DNA of 33,528 nt, taken from IMG/VR virus record IMGVR_UViG_3300035661_000211, positions 1-33,528 of that record. One strand, written 5' to 3'. Shown piece by piece: positions 21,896-28,099 of the stretch (positions are counted from its first letter, which is position 1; each line of letters begins with the position of its first letter). The DNA is from a virus. Made by a program: the position numbers and the translations under genes. The notes below the pieces were generated by a model. That model searched no databases, had not been told where the DNA came from, and worked only from the letters and a program-made list of their open reading frames with translations.

Positions 21896-22858
21896 TCACG
21901 CTTGGCGTTTCACAAACGAGATAATCTTGACCGCCTCTTTGAGCGAGGCGAGATCGTCTTCTGTGTAATGGGCGTAGCTCGTCTTGATCGTGGTATGACC
22001 AAGGTTTTTCGCGATCGTCGCTGGAGCGAGCTGCCAGAGCAGTTGGGCATGGGTGGCCCAAGTGTGTCGAAGCGAGAGCAAGGTGAAGCCTTCGACTCCC
22101 ACCTCGATCGCCGCGGCCTTGAGCTGATTGAGCGGCTTGTTGTGTGCCGAGCCCTCGTGCCAATGCCCAGTCCCGAGACAGTTCGGAAACACCCACTCGG
22201 GATGGCCCGAGACTGTAAGCCAATTGTCCAAGATCTCGCGAAGCGCGTCGGGCATACCGATCGTCCGTTGCGATTCTTCCGTCTTGGTGCGTTCTTCGTC
22301 GGTCCACTCGACTTCGATCGTCTGAGCGTCGAGATCCAGATTCGAGATCTTGAGCTTGAGGCCTTCTGTCTTCCGTAGCCCCGTCATGGCCATCGTGGCC
22401 GCGTAGGCATACAGCCGATGGGTTTTCCAAGAGATCGAAGCATTCTCGCGTAGATGCTCGATCACTCTCACCACGTCGACGTAGGAATGATGACGTTTCT
22501 TTTTCTTGGATCGTTTCCCAGAAGCCTTGGGCACGAGATTCGTGGCGAACGGATTGCAGCTCAGAAAGCCACGTTCCTTGCCATACGTACATAATGTACG
22601 CATCGTCGATAGGTGCGTCTTCTGAGTGTCGTGAGCGAGTCGCGTCTTCTTGGGAGCGAACCACTCGGCGATCGCGACGGGCGTCACTTGGTCGCAGCTC
22701 GTGATGCCCATCGCCCTCAGCTCGCGAAAGAGCAGCTTCACACGCGAGAGAGACTTCTTGACGGTATTGAGGCCATAGATCGCCTCGCACTCGGCTGCCC
22801 AGACGTCGATACTCACAGACGTGGGACTGTCGGTCCCACCCGGAAGGGGGAAGCTCAT
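21896..22858 (-). CDS. int: Tyrosine-type integrase
   Basis: A 320-residue tyrosine recombinase that would insert the phage at the host tRNA site. ATG 22858 is chosen for its GGAG site. The N-terminal part (residues 15-110) is the SAM-like DNA-binding domain, with a very basic stretch (SGKRSKKKKRHH) before the catalytic domain. Catalytic elements seen: Arg in TGLRKTEG, the box SLRHTWATH, LGHTTIK, and Tyr in SYAHYTE. The first His of the usual HxLRH box is Leu (TLLSLRH). The attachment site lies 210 bp upstream of its start, the usual arrangement. Confidence 0.9.
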   Translation of the reverse strand: MSFPLPGGTDSPTSVSIDVWAAECEAIYGLNTVKKSLSRVKLLFRELRAMGITSCDQVTPVAIAEWFAPKKTRLAHDTQKTHLSTMRTLCTYGKERGFLSCNPFATNLVPKASGKRSKKKKRHHSYVDVVRVIEHLRENASISWKTHRLYAYAATMAMTGLRKTEGLKLKISNLDLDAQTIEVEWTDEERTKTEESQRTIGMPDALREILDNWLTVSGHPEWVFPNCLGTGHWHEGSAHNKPLNQLKAAAIEVGVEGFTLLSLRHTWATHAQLLWQLAPATIAKNLGHTTIKTSYAHYTEDDLASLKEAVKIISFVKRQA

Positions 22859-22947
22859 GGATGGCTCCGTGCATAGGGGGTTGCGAGTCACCCCGAAGCA
22901 TGGACCACGGCTTATGTTTTAGCAGAGTCGGAGGCGTGAGAGGGGGG

Positions 22948-22958
22948 AACCTTCGCAT
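22948..22958 (-). repeat. Inverted partner of the attachment core
   Basis: AACCTTCGCAT is the exact reverse complement of ATGCGAAGGTT at 23075-23085 inside the attachment core. An inverted copy between integrase and core could be an integrase or excisionase arm site. Confidence 0.4.
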
Positions 22959-23068
22959 ACACGATGCGTCACTTCCCCTACGACCCTCACAAGCGGATCT
23001 CGCATTTTCCGCTTCCCTCAGTTGCGACTCTGTACAGTGCTTTAGTGTGGACCCATAGAAGTCGAACA

Positions 23069-23110
23069 TTCGCAATGCGAAGGTTGCCGGTTCGATCCCG
23101 GTCCGCTCCA
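23069..23110 (+). other. attP: Phage attachment site (attP) core: 3-prime part of tRNA-Ala(CGC)
   Basis: The bases form the 3-prime part of a tRNA: loop TTCGCAA with CGC anticodon, stem strand TGCGA, variable loop AGGTT, T arm GCCGG-TTCGATC-CCGGT, acceptor strand CCGCTCC, and discriminator A. U70 in the acceptor strand and A73 are alanine identity marks. Bases to the left (GTCGAACA) do not pair properly, so only the 3-prime half is carried. This is the classical form of a phage core that rebuilds the host tRNA on integration. The exact limits of identity need the host sequence. Confidence 0.85.
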
Positions 23111-23217
23111 TTGGAAGTCTGTGGCTCGACTTAGGGCCAGATTTCCTAGCTGTGTGCCGAAGATGGCTCAAGGCTTCAACTCCTTGGGTTGATCACTAGG
23201 TGCACGATCGTCCGTTG

Positions 23218-24375
23218 TCAGCCGCGAGCGGAGTACCGTGGTTGGTGCGCTCCGCTCGCGGTTTTAATTCTCGCGTTGTAGAAACGGGCTGGGTTCCTCA
23301 CCCCGACCTTCAAGGCATCACGCAAGGCGGCGATCACGTCGTCGGGGCCGAGCACGCCGTCTCGCACTTGGCGCATCACCTTGCGGTGGTACGGCCAGTT
23401 TTTGGCGGAGTCGCCCAGCATCGCGGCGACCTTCGCGGCCACGCTGTCACCATGGGCTCCGCTCGGAGCTGTGGCGGTGGCTCGGATCTCTTTGGCCACT
23501 CGATCGACTTCAGTGATCGGGTTGCCCTGGCTGCGCTCGAGGATCGCGAGCTTGGGCGTCTCAAGGCTCGGTCGTGGGAGGTTGGGCCATTGGTCGAGGT
23601 GTTCTTCCTCGAATCGGCCGATGGCGAAGGCCAAGGCCATTTGAGGGAACTTGGCGACGTGCGGAGCGAGCAGCTTGGCCTCGAAGATCCGTCGGGCCTG
23701 GTCGTCAGGGTGGAGCTGGTCCCAAGCGGCTTGGATCTTGGCCTCACGGTCTCGACTGAGCTGCTCGAATGAGATCGTGGGCTTGGTTTCTGAAACCGAT
23801 GGAGAATCGACCGTATCGTTGTTCACTTTCAACGGTTCCTTTAACGGTTCCAATGGAAATGTACAAACTTGTCCATTCTGATTGCACAAGGTTGTACATT
23901 CTGATTGCACAACTGTGTCCAATCCCAGCGGCCACAAAGCCTCTGGATCTTTGAGCGGCGAGCAGAGCCGTCGGACAAAAACCAATATCCGATCGGGATG
24001 GCCGAGATGCTTCGGAAGTGACACCCCGTACACTGGTGCACCTTCAGTCTCGATCCATGCGAGCAGTCGACGTCGCGAGCGGAAGCGGAGCACGCGTCCA
24101 GCGAGCACGAGCTGCGTGAGCCCATACCGAATCTGACGGAGCGAGAGGCTCGTGACGTCGGCGATGTGCTGATCGCTGGGCCAAGCGAAACAGGCCGTGG
24201 GCGACCTGCAATATTGGCCGAGCAAGAGCGACTCAAGCCGAGCAGCGGCTGGAGTGAGCGAGAGATCGCGCAAGGGATCTTGAGGCATCGCGATGGCGGC
24301 AATGGGACTCGGTCGCTCTGAAGCGACGTGCGAGACCACAGCAACCACAGCGTGGCGACTGAGGGCGGCATCCAT
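23218..24375 (-). CDS. Replication initiator-like protein containing the probable origin
   Basis: A 385-residue protein from ATG 24375. Residues about 40-110 hold a winged helix-turn-helix (WPSDQHIADVTSLSLRQIRY, then LTQLVLAGRVLRFRSRRRL) as in lambda O-like and plasmid initiators. A low-GC central stretch (residues 150-185) contains repeats in the DNA, followed by a helical domain and a C-terminal helical region (NWPYHRKVMRQVRDGVLGPD) like replication proteins of that type. It has no primase or helicase motifs, so the host machinery is needed. It lies in the minus operon, with a terminator just upstream. Confidence 0.7.
   Translation of the reverse strand: MDAALSRHAVVAVVSHVASERPSPIAAIAMPQDPLRDLSLTPAAARLESLLLGQYCRSPTACFAWPSDQHIADVTSLSLRQIRYGLTQLVLAGRVLRFRSRRRLLAWIETEGAPVYGVSLPKHLGHPDRILVFVRRLCSPLKDPEALWPLGLDTVVQSECTTLCNQNGQVCTFPLEPLKEPLKVNNDTVDSPSVSETKPTISFEQLSRDREAKIQAAWDQLHPDDQARRIFEAKLLAPHVAKFPQMALAFAIGRFEEEHLDQWPNLPRPSLETPKLAILERSQGNPITEVDRVAKEIRATATAPSGAHGDSVAAKVAAMLGDSAKNWPYHRKVMRQVRDGVLGPDDVIAALRDALKVGVRNPARFYNARIKTASGAHQPRYSARG
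23222..23268 (+). terminator. Intrinsic terminator facing away from the attachment core
   Basis: CCGCGAGCGGAG pairs with CTCCGCTCGCGG (12 bp, perfect) across 16 bases, followed by TTTTAATTC on the plus strand. It lies within the 3-prime coding end of the initiator gene on the other strand. It is oriented to stop plus-strand transcription coming from the attachment site (see findings). Confidence 0.7.
23831..23912. repeat. Iteron-like repeats, probable replication origin
   Basis: Two 21-bp copies of the form TTGTnCATTCTGATTGCACAA occur at 23869-23889 and 23892-23912, with one mismatch and a 23-bp period. A partial related piece (TGTACAAACTTG) lies just left of them, and AACGGTTCC occurs twice at 23831 and 23843. 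They lie within the initiator gene in a lower-GC segment, as in lambda O-type origins. Confidence 0.55.
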
Positions 24376-24469
24376 GTTGTGCACTTCCGTTGTCGAGCCT
24401 GGACCCAAGGCAGTATTTGGTTGGTGCTACCCTGGGTTGGCTCAGAGGCGAAAAGAGAGACTGGGTTCC

Positions 24470-24515
24470 AAGAGAAAAGGCCCACTCCTAGTGGTGGTGC
24501 ACTAGGAGGGGCCTT
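24470..24515 (-). terminator. Intrinsic terminator before the initiator gene
   Basis: On the minus strand a stem of 9 bp plus 7 bp with one bulged base (CTCCTAGTG with CACTAGGAG, extended by AAGGCCC/GGGCCTT) is followed by TTCTCTT. The loop is CACCAC. It separates the upstream genes (24627-26046) from the initiator gene, whose own promoter should lie in the next 90 bases; I could not place it reliably. Confidence 0.75.
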
Positions 24516-24626
24516 CTCAATCACGATTACCGTGACTGCTCGTGAATCGTTGCTCGTGCTCACCACAGCGTTCGAGCGATCTGAGATCACGGTAGTCATG
24601 GGAGAGACGGCTCGCAAGGGGGTCGA

Positions 24627-24899
24627 TTATTTTCGTGCCTTGTCGCCACAGAAGATCACGCACAGCTCACTCGGGTCGTGATAGAAGTCGAAGCCGTGCT
24701 CGCGTGCTCGTTTCGGGGTCGTGATGTTGGCATCACGCAACGCGGCGGCGAGGTGATCGCAAGCCATCTCGGCGAGCGCTTCGGCAAGTCGCACGGTCGC
24801 ATCGTTGTGGCAGTATTGGGCCATATCTCGATAGGCCGTGTTCGCGAATTGATACAGGGCTTGAGCGTCGGCAACGATCTCGCGTCGATTTCGGGCCAT
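24627..24899 (-). CDS. Hypothetical protein
   Basis: A 90-residue helical protein; ATG 24899 is chosen for its GAGG site (an upstream ATG at 24947 is in frame). It contains a long Ala-rich helix (IVADAQALYQFANTAYRDMA) and RLAEALAEMACDHLAAALRD, then a short end HDPSELCVIFCGDKA. No family recognised. It lies between the annealing protein and the terminator, so it may help recombination or replication. Confidence 0.55.
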   Translation of the reverse strand: MARNRREIVADAQALYQFANTAYRDMAQYCHNDATVRLAEALAEMACDHLAAALRDANITTPKRAREHGFDFYHDPSELCVIFCGDKARK

Positions 24900-24975
24900 G
24901 AATTCCTCGCGGTTGGCGGTGGCGTTGACGTCTCGGCAAGTGTTCATTACTGGTCATAACTGACTGCCTCACGTG

Positions 24976-25707
24976 TTAGGCGACGAGCTGACCGTTTGAG
25001 CGGCGGATCACAGCGGCCTTACGTTTGGCCTCTTTCATCCCGAGCGTGAGCTGATCGGGCGTCCATCGCGTCACGACTGGACCCCAGCCCTTGTCAGTCG
25101 CCCACTGCTTGGTGATGTAGGCCGTGAGGTCGAAGCCAATCGCCGACGTCTCGTTGCGAAGGAGGTAGAGCAGATCTTGCGACGTCACGACGTTGGTCTC
25201 GGTCGGCTCGGCTTTCGGCTTGGGCAAGGCTTGCGGAGTCGGAGCGGCTTGAGCTGGGGCTTTGTAGCCACAATGGGCGAGCCGACGCTCTTGGATCGAT
25301 CGCTCAAAAGCCTCGCGAGCAAACTCGGGCACACCGTTACGCCAAAGGTAGCGACCGACGCCGAGAGCCATCGCGGCACGCTTGATCGCATCCGAGAAAC
25401 CAGACTTTTCATCGTCGCCACCGTCGGCCATGCCGTGGTAGCCACCACACTCTTCACGGATGATCACTTCGCCACTGGGCAGAGTGATCGTGAGACGACA
25501 CTGAACGCCACGTGCGAGCTGAGTGTACTGAGCGGTCCAGTTCTGAGGGCCGACAACGTCGTCGAGACGATTAAGCACCGTGGTCGCCGAGACATAAAGC
25601 AGCTCGGTCACTTGGTCTGTGTGCTTGCTCTTCTTTTGGAGCGCTCGCACTTCCCAATCCTCAAACGGCAGCATGAGACGGACGAAGATGTCTTGATTGG
25701 CTTGCAT
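24976..25707 (-). CDS. Rad52-like single-strand annealing protein
   Basis: A 243-residue protein with a GGAG site at good spacing. The core (residues about 35-125) has the Rad52/Sak-type pattern: YVSATTVLNRLDDVVGPQNW, a central beta sheet (CRLTITLPSGEVIIREECGG), GMADGGDDEKS and GFSDAIKRAAMALGVGRYLW. These proteins anneal complementary single strands in phage recombination. The C-terminal part is a Pro/Ala linker (residues 150-170) then a small helical domain. No partner exonuclease was found nearby. Confidence 0.82.
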   Translation of the reverse strand: MQANQDIFVRLMLPFEDWEVRALQKKSKHTDQVTELLYVSATTVLNRLDDVVGPQNWTAQYTQLARGVQCRLTITLPSGEVIIREECGGYHGMADGGDDEKSGFSDAIKRAAMALGVGRYLWRNGVPEFAREAFERSIQERRLAHCGYKAPAQAAPTPQALPKPKAEPTETNVVTSQDLLYLLRNETSAIGFDLTAYITKQWATDKGWGPVVTRWTPDQLTLGMKEAKRKAAVIRRSNGQLVA

Positions 25708-25742
25708 GATCGAGACTCCATGATTTGATGCGTAAGTCAGAA

Positions 25743-25766
25743 CCTCGTCGCCACTTAGCGACGAGG
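25743..25766 (-). terminator. Hairpin between early genes
   Basis: CCTCGTCGC pairs perfectly with GCGACGAGG (9 bp) with a 6-base loop. On the minus strand it is followed by TTCTGACTT, a poor T run, so it is a weak terminator or a processing or stability element between the first early gene and the annealing gene. Confidence 0.45.
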
Positions 25767-25788
25767 CAAAACAAGGATTGGCGACAAC

Positions 25789-26046
25789 TCAAGAGGCGAC
25801 TCGGAGCGGTGGATGATCTTGGCCAATGAAATCGGCCATGTCTTCGCTGGGATTGCCCGACTGGTCAAGTTCCCACTCGTTGTGCATCTCTTCGAAGAAG
25901 TCTTCCGTCAGCTTGCGAATGGCGTCGGCTGCTCCCGAGTCGTAAACACCAAATTGCTTAAGAACATCATAAACCAAGCACATCAAATCGAACTCTGAAG
26001 CTTGAGCGGGGTTGTCAAACTGAGCACTAACGACTAGATTTGACAT
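25789..26046 (-). CDS. Small acidic early protein
   Basis: An 85-residue acidic protein, the first gene of the minus early transcript. ATG 26046 has AGGAG upstream; a longer frame to 26181 would cover the promoter and is rejected. Middle helices (FDLMCLVYDVLKQFGVYDSG, then AADAIRKLTEDFFEEMHNEW) are followed by QSGNPSEDMADF. The function is unknown; first-position early genes often are regulators or inhibitors of host functions. Confidence 0.6.
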   Translation of the reverse strand: MSNLVVSAQFDNPAQASEFDLMCLVYDVLKQFGVYDSGAADAIRKLTEDFFEEMHNEWELDQSGNPSEDMADFIGQDHPPLRVAS

Positions 26047-26081
26047 CTCATCGACTCCTCTGGTGGTTGGCGGTGGCTCTG

Positions 26082-26118
26082 GCTCTCGTGATGTTCCAAG
26101 CATCACGAGAGCTTTTTT
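26082..26118 (+). terminator. Perfect intrinsic terminator in the divergent control region
   Basis: GCTCTCGTGATG pairs perfectly (inner 11-12 bp) with CATCACGAGAGC across loop TTCCAAG, followed by six T. It reads on the plus strand, but no plus gene lies to its left. On the minus strand it is part of the untranslated leader of the first early gene. Confidence 0.75.
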
Positions 26119-26123
26119 CGTTT

Positions 26124-26146
26124 GTCTCGACGACGTTCGTCTCGAC
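26124..26146. repeat. Direct repeat GTCTCGAC in the early leader
   Basis: GTCTCGAC occurs at 26124-26131 and 26139-26146, a 15-bp period, between the terminator hairpin and the minus promoter. Ribbon-helix-helix proteins often bind closely spaced direct repeats, so this is a candidate operator. Confidence 0.4.
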
Positions 26147-26152
26147 AATTCA

Positions 26153-26181
26153 AATATAGAGTTTCTGTCACAGAAAAACAA
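26153..26181 (-). promoter_or_regulatory. Early minus-strand promoter
   Basis: On the minus strand TTGTTT (26176-26181) and TATATT (26153-26158) are separated by exactly 17 bases, a good sigma-70-type promoter in an AT-rich stretch. It would drive the early operon from 26046 leftwards. Confidence 0.6.
26162..26176. promoter_or_regulatory. Palindromic operator inside the early promoter
   Basis: TTTCTGT-C-ACAGAAA is a perfect 7-1-7 palindrome lying almost exactly in the 17-base spacer of the minus promoter and overlapping the minus-35 box by one base. A bound protein would block polymerase, so it is a strong candidate repressor operator for lysogenic control. Confidence 0.6.
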
Positions 26182-26219
26182 GAGGGCAGATTGTGATTTT
26201 CTCGTTTTGTTTTTTCGGA

Positions 26220-26248
26220 TTGATTTTGTCCAGTGATGACACGATAGT
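26220..26248 (+). promoter_or_regulatory. Plus-strand promoter for the regulator gene
   Basis: TTGATT (26220-26225) and GATAGT (26243-26248) are separated by 17 bases, some 50 bases upstream of the ribbon-helix-helix gene. The region is AT-rich and faces away from the minus promoter. Confidence 0.5.
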
Positions 26249-26297
26249 TAGAACAGATTACAAATAGTTACCGAGAGGCATTAGGGGCAATGAAGTG

Positions 26298-26576
26298 ATG
26301 GACACTAAGACGATGGCTCGCAAGCAAGGACGTCCCAAAGGCAACCGCAACGACGTTACAGTACGTCTGGACGCGGACATTAAGAGGGATCTTGAAACCA
26401 TCGCCGCAAGTAGGGATCTCGACCTCAATGTCTATCTCAGCGATCTTTTGCGGCCGATCGCCGCTCGCGAGCTGGCACTTGAAATCGGCAAGATGCAGGA
26501 TCGCCTCAAGACACAGCAAGAAGCTTCAAGGCCTTCGGAGCGGTCTCCGAAGCGAAGCAAGGGTTCGAAAAACTGA
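26298..26576 (+). CDS. Ribbon-helix-helix regulator
   Basis: A 92-residue basic protein with AGGGG upstream (GTG 26295 is the alternative start). A basic N-terminus (ARKQGRPKGNRN) is followed by the beta strand NDVTVRLDADI and helices IKRDLETIAASRDLDLN and VYLSDLLRPIAARE, the CopG/Arc-type ribbon-helix-helix fold. The C-terminal helix and tail (KRSKGSKN) are basic too. It is divergent from the early operon across a region with a palindrome and direct repeats, so it probably controls the lysis-lysogeny choice. Confidence 0.75.
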   Translation: MDTKTMARKQGRPKGNRNDVTVRLDADIKRDLETIAASRDLDLNVYLSDLLRPIAARELALEIGKMQDRLKTQQEASRPSERSPKRSKGSKN

Positions 26577-26606
26577 CCGCTGATTGATTCCCTCCTAGGA
26601 TTTCCC

Positions 26607-27050
26607 ATGCGTAACCGTCTTGCCACAACGACCGTGTTGATCGTGCTCTCACTTTCGCTTGCGGGCTGTGAGAGCAAATCTCCCTTTGCCGACCAGGCCG
26701 AAGAGCTGGCTTACCTTCAGGCCTTGGGCAATCCGACTCCCGAGCAGTTCAAGCGACGTGGAGAGTTGACAAAGGTCAAGCAAGCTCAAGCCAAAGTGAC
26801 CGAGACGAAGGCGAAGGCTCAAGCCGATCAAGAGCGTGAAAAGCACTTCCAGAAGCTGGTCAAGCTCGCACGTGGAGCTTATGAGACGAGCAATTGGGCT
26901 GATGCTGTCTATTACTTCGGCGAGCTGGTCGAACAGTTTCCCGATCGGGCTGGAGTGAAGGAATTCGCCGCGAAACGAGATGAAGCTCGAGCGAAAGAAA
27001 CCGCCGAGATTGACGCGTTACGCAACGAATCAAATCCCAAAGTTCACTAA
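26607..27050 (+). CDS. Lipoprotein, TPR-like
   Basis: A 147-residue protein with a type II signal peptide: basic start (MRNRLA), hydrophobic core (VLIVLSLSL) and lipobox LAGC with Cys21. Residues 25-90 are a charged coiled coil (LTKVKQAQAKVTETKAKAQA), and residues 90-120 look like a tetratricopeptide unit (ARGAYETSNWADAVYYFGEL). It should be anchored at the outer side of the cell membrane or in the outer membrane. Its place right after the regulator suggests expression in the lysogen, for example as a surface or superinfection-exclusion protein. Confidence 0.75.
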   Translation: MRNRLATTTVLIVLSLSLAGCESKSPFADQAEELAYLQALGNPTPEQFKRRGELTKVKQAQAKVTETKAKAQADQEREKHFQKLVKLARGAYETSNWADAVYYFGELVEQFPDRAGVKEFAAKRDEARAKETAEIDALRNESNPKVH

Positions 27051-27231
27051 CATCGCATGCCTCCTTGGGATCGTGTTCGGCCCACTCGGGGCATTGATCG
27101 AGGTGTTGTTGCCTACGTTACGCACTACCAATCATCGGGCCGTGCAAGACGATGATGGCCGAGCAAGCACGACACGAACGCGAGCTGCGGAAGAGCAAGC
27201 GCAAAACGACGTGGTGACCGAGCTGGGCTGA
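26980..27231 (+). CDS. Small membrane protein overlapping the lipoprotein gene
   Basis: A frame of 83 residues that overlaps the preceding gene by 71 bases; a TTG at 27010 would shorten the overlap. Residues about 24-46 (NIACLLGIVFGPLGALIEVL) form one membrane helix with a GPLG turn, a pattern I remember from small planctomycete membrane proteins. The rest is hydrophilic with Arg and Glu. The start is uncertain, but the helix sits mainly beyond the lipoprotein stop, which supports a real gene. Confidence 0.45.
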   Translation: MKLERKKPPRLTRYATNQIPKFTNIACLLGIVFGPLGALIEVLLPTLRTTNHRAVQDDDGRASTTRTRAAEEQAQNDVVTELG

Positions 27232-27277
27232 CATCATGCCTATCACGGTTTGATAGACTTCACCGATCGGAGGAGTG

Positions 27278-27559
27278 ATGGCAGACGCGAACGGATTGAG
27301 TCATTGGTTGTACTGGCAAGACGAAAAAGAAGAGGAACATCTCTTGAACTTCACCAATGGAGTCAGCTACAAGCGTGACAGCCAGAGCATCACAATCAAT
27401 TCGCGACATGGGAACCCTGAGACATTCCAGGCTGGGCGTCCGGGCTATCACTTGCTGTCGTTGAAGTTTGAATCTGTTCTCGTAGAAGCCCTCAAAGAGC
27501 CCTTAGCCCAGCCATCATCACCACCACGCAAGCCCAAGGCCAGCATTCGAGGCCGTTGA
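27278..27559 (+). CDS. Hypothetical protein
   Basis: A 93-residue protein with a GGAGG site just before ATG 27278 (GTG 27275 is too close to it). The N-terminal half is aromatic and acidic (LSHWLYWQDEKEEEHLLNFT), the middle has a strand, and the C-terminus is Pro- and basic-rich (SSPPRKPKASIRGR). No family recognised. Confidence 0.55.
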   Translation: MADANGLSHWLYWQDEKEEEHLLNFTNGVSYKRDSQSITINSRHGNPETFQAGRPGYHLLSLKFESVLVEALKEPLAQPSSPPRKPKASIRGR

Positions 27560-27619
27560 CGTCTCGTGATGAGTTGGGCATGATTGGCGAGGGATCAACG
27601 CATGCACGGAGAGCGAATT

Positions 27620-27892
27620 ATGGAAATTCTTGTGATCGGCCAGTACCATCTCAACCCCGACAACATCGCCTCGATCGACTTTGGGACCCATGCTGAGTCG
27701 CCCGTTCGCATCAAGCTTGTCGGACCTCACGAGCTAACTCTCGTCGGCGAAGTCGCCAAGGAAGCGAGGTCCAAGTTCCTTCTTCCTCCAATCGTGTCGA
27801 CGCTTCCCGAGCTGGCTTCCGAGACCGAAGCCTGCCCAGTCGAGCCGACTCAGCCCGAAACACCGACGGAGCCGATCGCCGTTCCGTCTTGA
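27620..27892 (+). CDS. Hypothetical protein with small beta domain
   Basis: A 90-residue protein from ATG 27620 with a GGAGAG site. Residues 1-52 form a small beta domain (MEILVIGQYHLNPDNIASID, then VRIKLVGPHELTLVGEVAKE); the last 30 residues are a Pro/Thr/Glu tail (EPTQPETPTEPIAVPS). Its gene is the last before a strong terminator, closing the regulator-lipoprotein transcript. Confidence 0.6.
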   Translation: MEILVIGQYHLNPDNIASIDFGTHAESPVRIKLVGPHELTLVGEVAKEARSKFLLPPIVSTLPELASETEACPVEPTQPETPTEPIAVPS

Positions 27893-27939
27893 TGGAAGTC
27901 AATCTGAGTCTGGGAGTCGCGTCGCACCGACTCTCGCCA

Positions 27940-27985
27940 CGAGGCCGTGAACAGCTCGCACTGTTCACGGCCTCGCTTCGTTTAT
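27940..27985 (+). terminator. Strong terminator closing the regulator module
   Basis: CGAGGCCGTGAACAG pairs perfectly with CTGTTCACGGCCTCG (15 bp) across loop CTCGCA and is followed by CTTCGTTTAT. It separates the lysogeny-type genes from the membrane cluster and late genes. Confidence 0.8.
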
Positions 27986-28044
27986 AGCACCGACACTGCC
28001 ACATACCGATAAACCGAGCATACTTGGACGTGAAAACGTGACTT

Positions 28045-28060
28045 TGTGAAAATATTCACA
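28045..28060. promoter_or_regulatory. Palindromic operator-like site
   Basis: TGTGAA-AATA-TTCACA is a perfect 16-bp palindrome in an AT-rich stretch right after the terminator, preceded by another GTGAAAA at 28030. It resembles a site for a dimeric regulator controlling transcription of the membrane and late genes. Confidence 0.45.
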
Positions 28061-28099
28061 TAGTGTAAGTTCGCATGGTCTCCATTTGGTTGAAGACTC

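Larger units (their letters stand above)
22859..23217. other. Intergenic attachment and control region
   Basis: No convincing gene fits this 359-base region. It holds the tRNA-like attachment core (23069-23110), an 11-bp inverted copy of part of it (22948-22958), and presumably the integrase promoter and arm-type integrase sites, which I cannot place with confidence. Confidence 0.7.

Noticed and set aside
22821-22839. GTGGGAC-TGTCG-GTCCCAC hairpin near the integrase start
   Set aside because: A perfect 7-bp stem, but it lies within the coding part and has no T run or promoter context. It may be chance; not called as an operator or terminator.
23050-23110. Complete tRNA gene
   Set aside because: Only the part from the anticodon loop to the discriminator base is present. 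The 5-prime strand of the anticodon stem does not pair and no D arm or 5-prime acceptor strand fits upstream.
21891-23171. 426-residue minus frame beginning with an ERTGIEPATFAL-type sequence
   Set aside because: That sequence is the well-known false translation of the antisense strand of a tRNA gene; it comes from the attachment core. The remainder runs out of frame over the integrase.
23841-24617. 258-residue minus frame over the initiator gene
   Set aside because: It overlaps the winged-helix initiator in another frame and crosses the terminator at 24470. No domain is seen.
27240-27256. CTATCA-CGGTT-TGATAG inverted repeat
   Set aside because: Only 6 bp with no T run and no promoter next to it; too weak to call.
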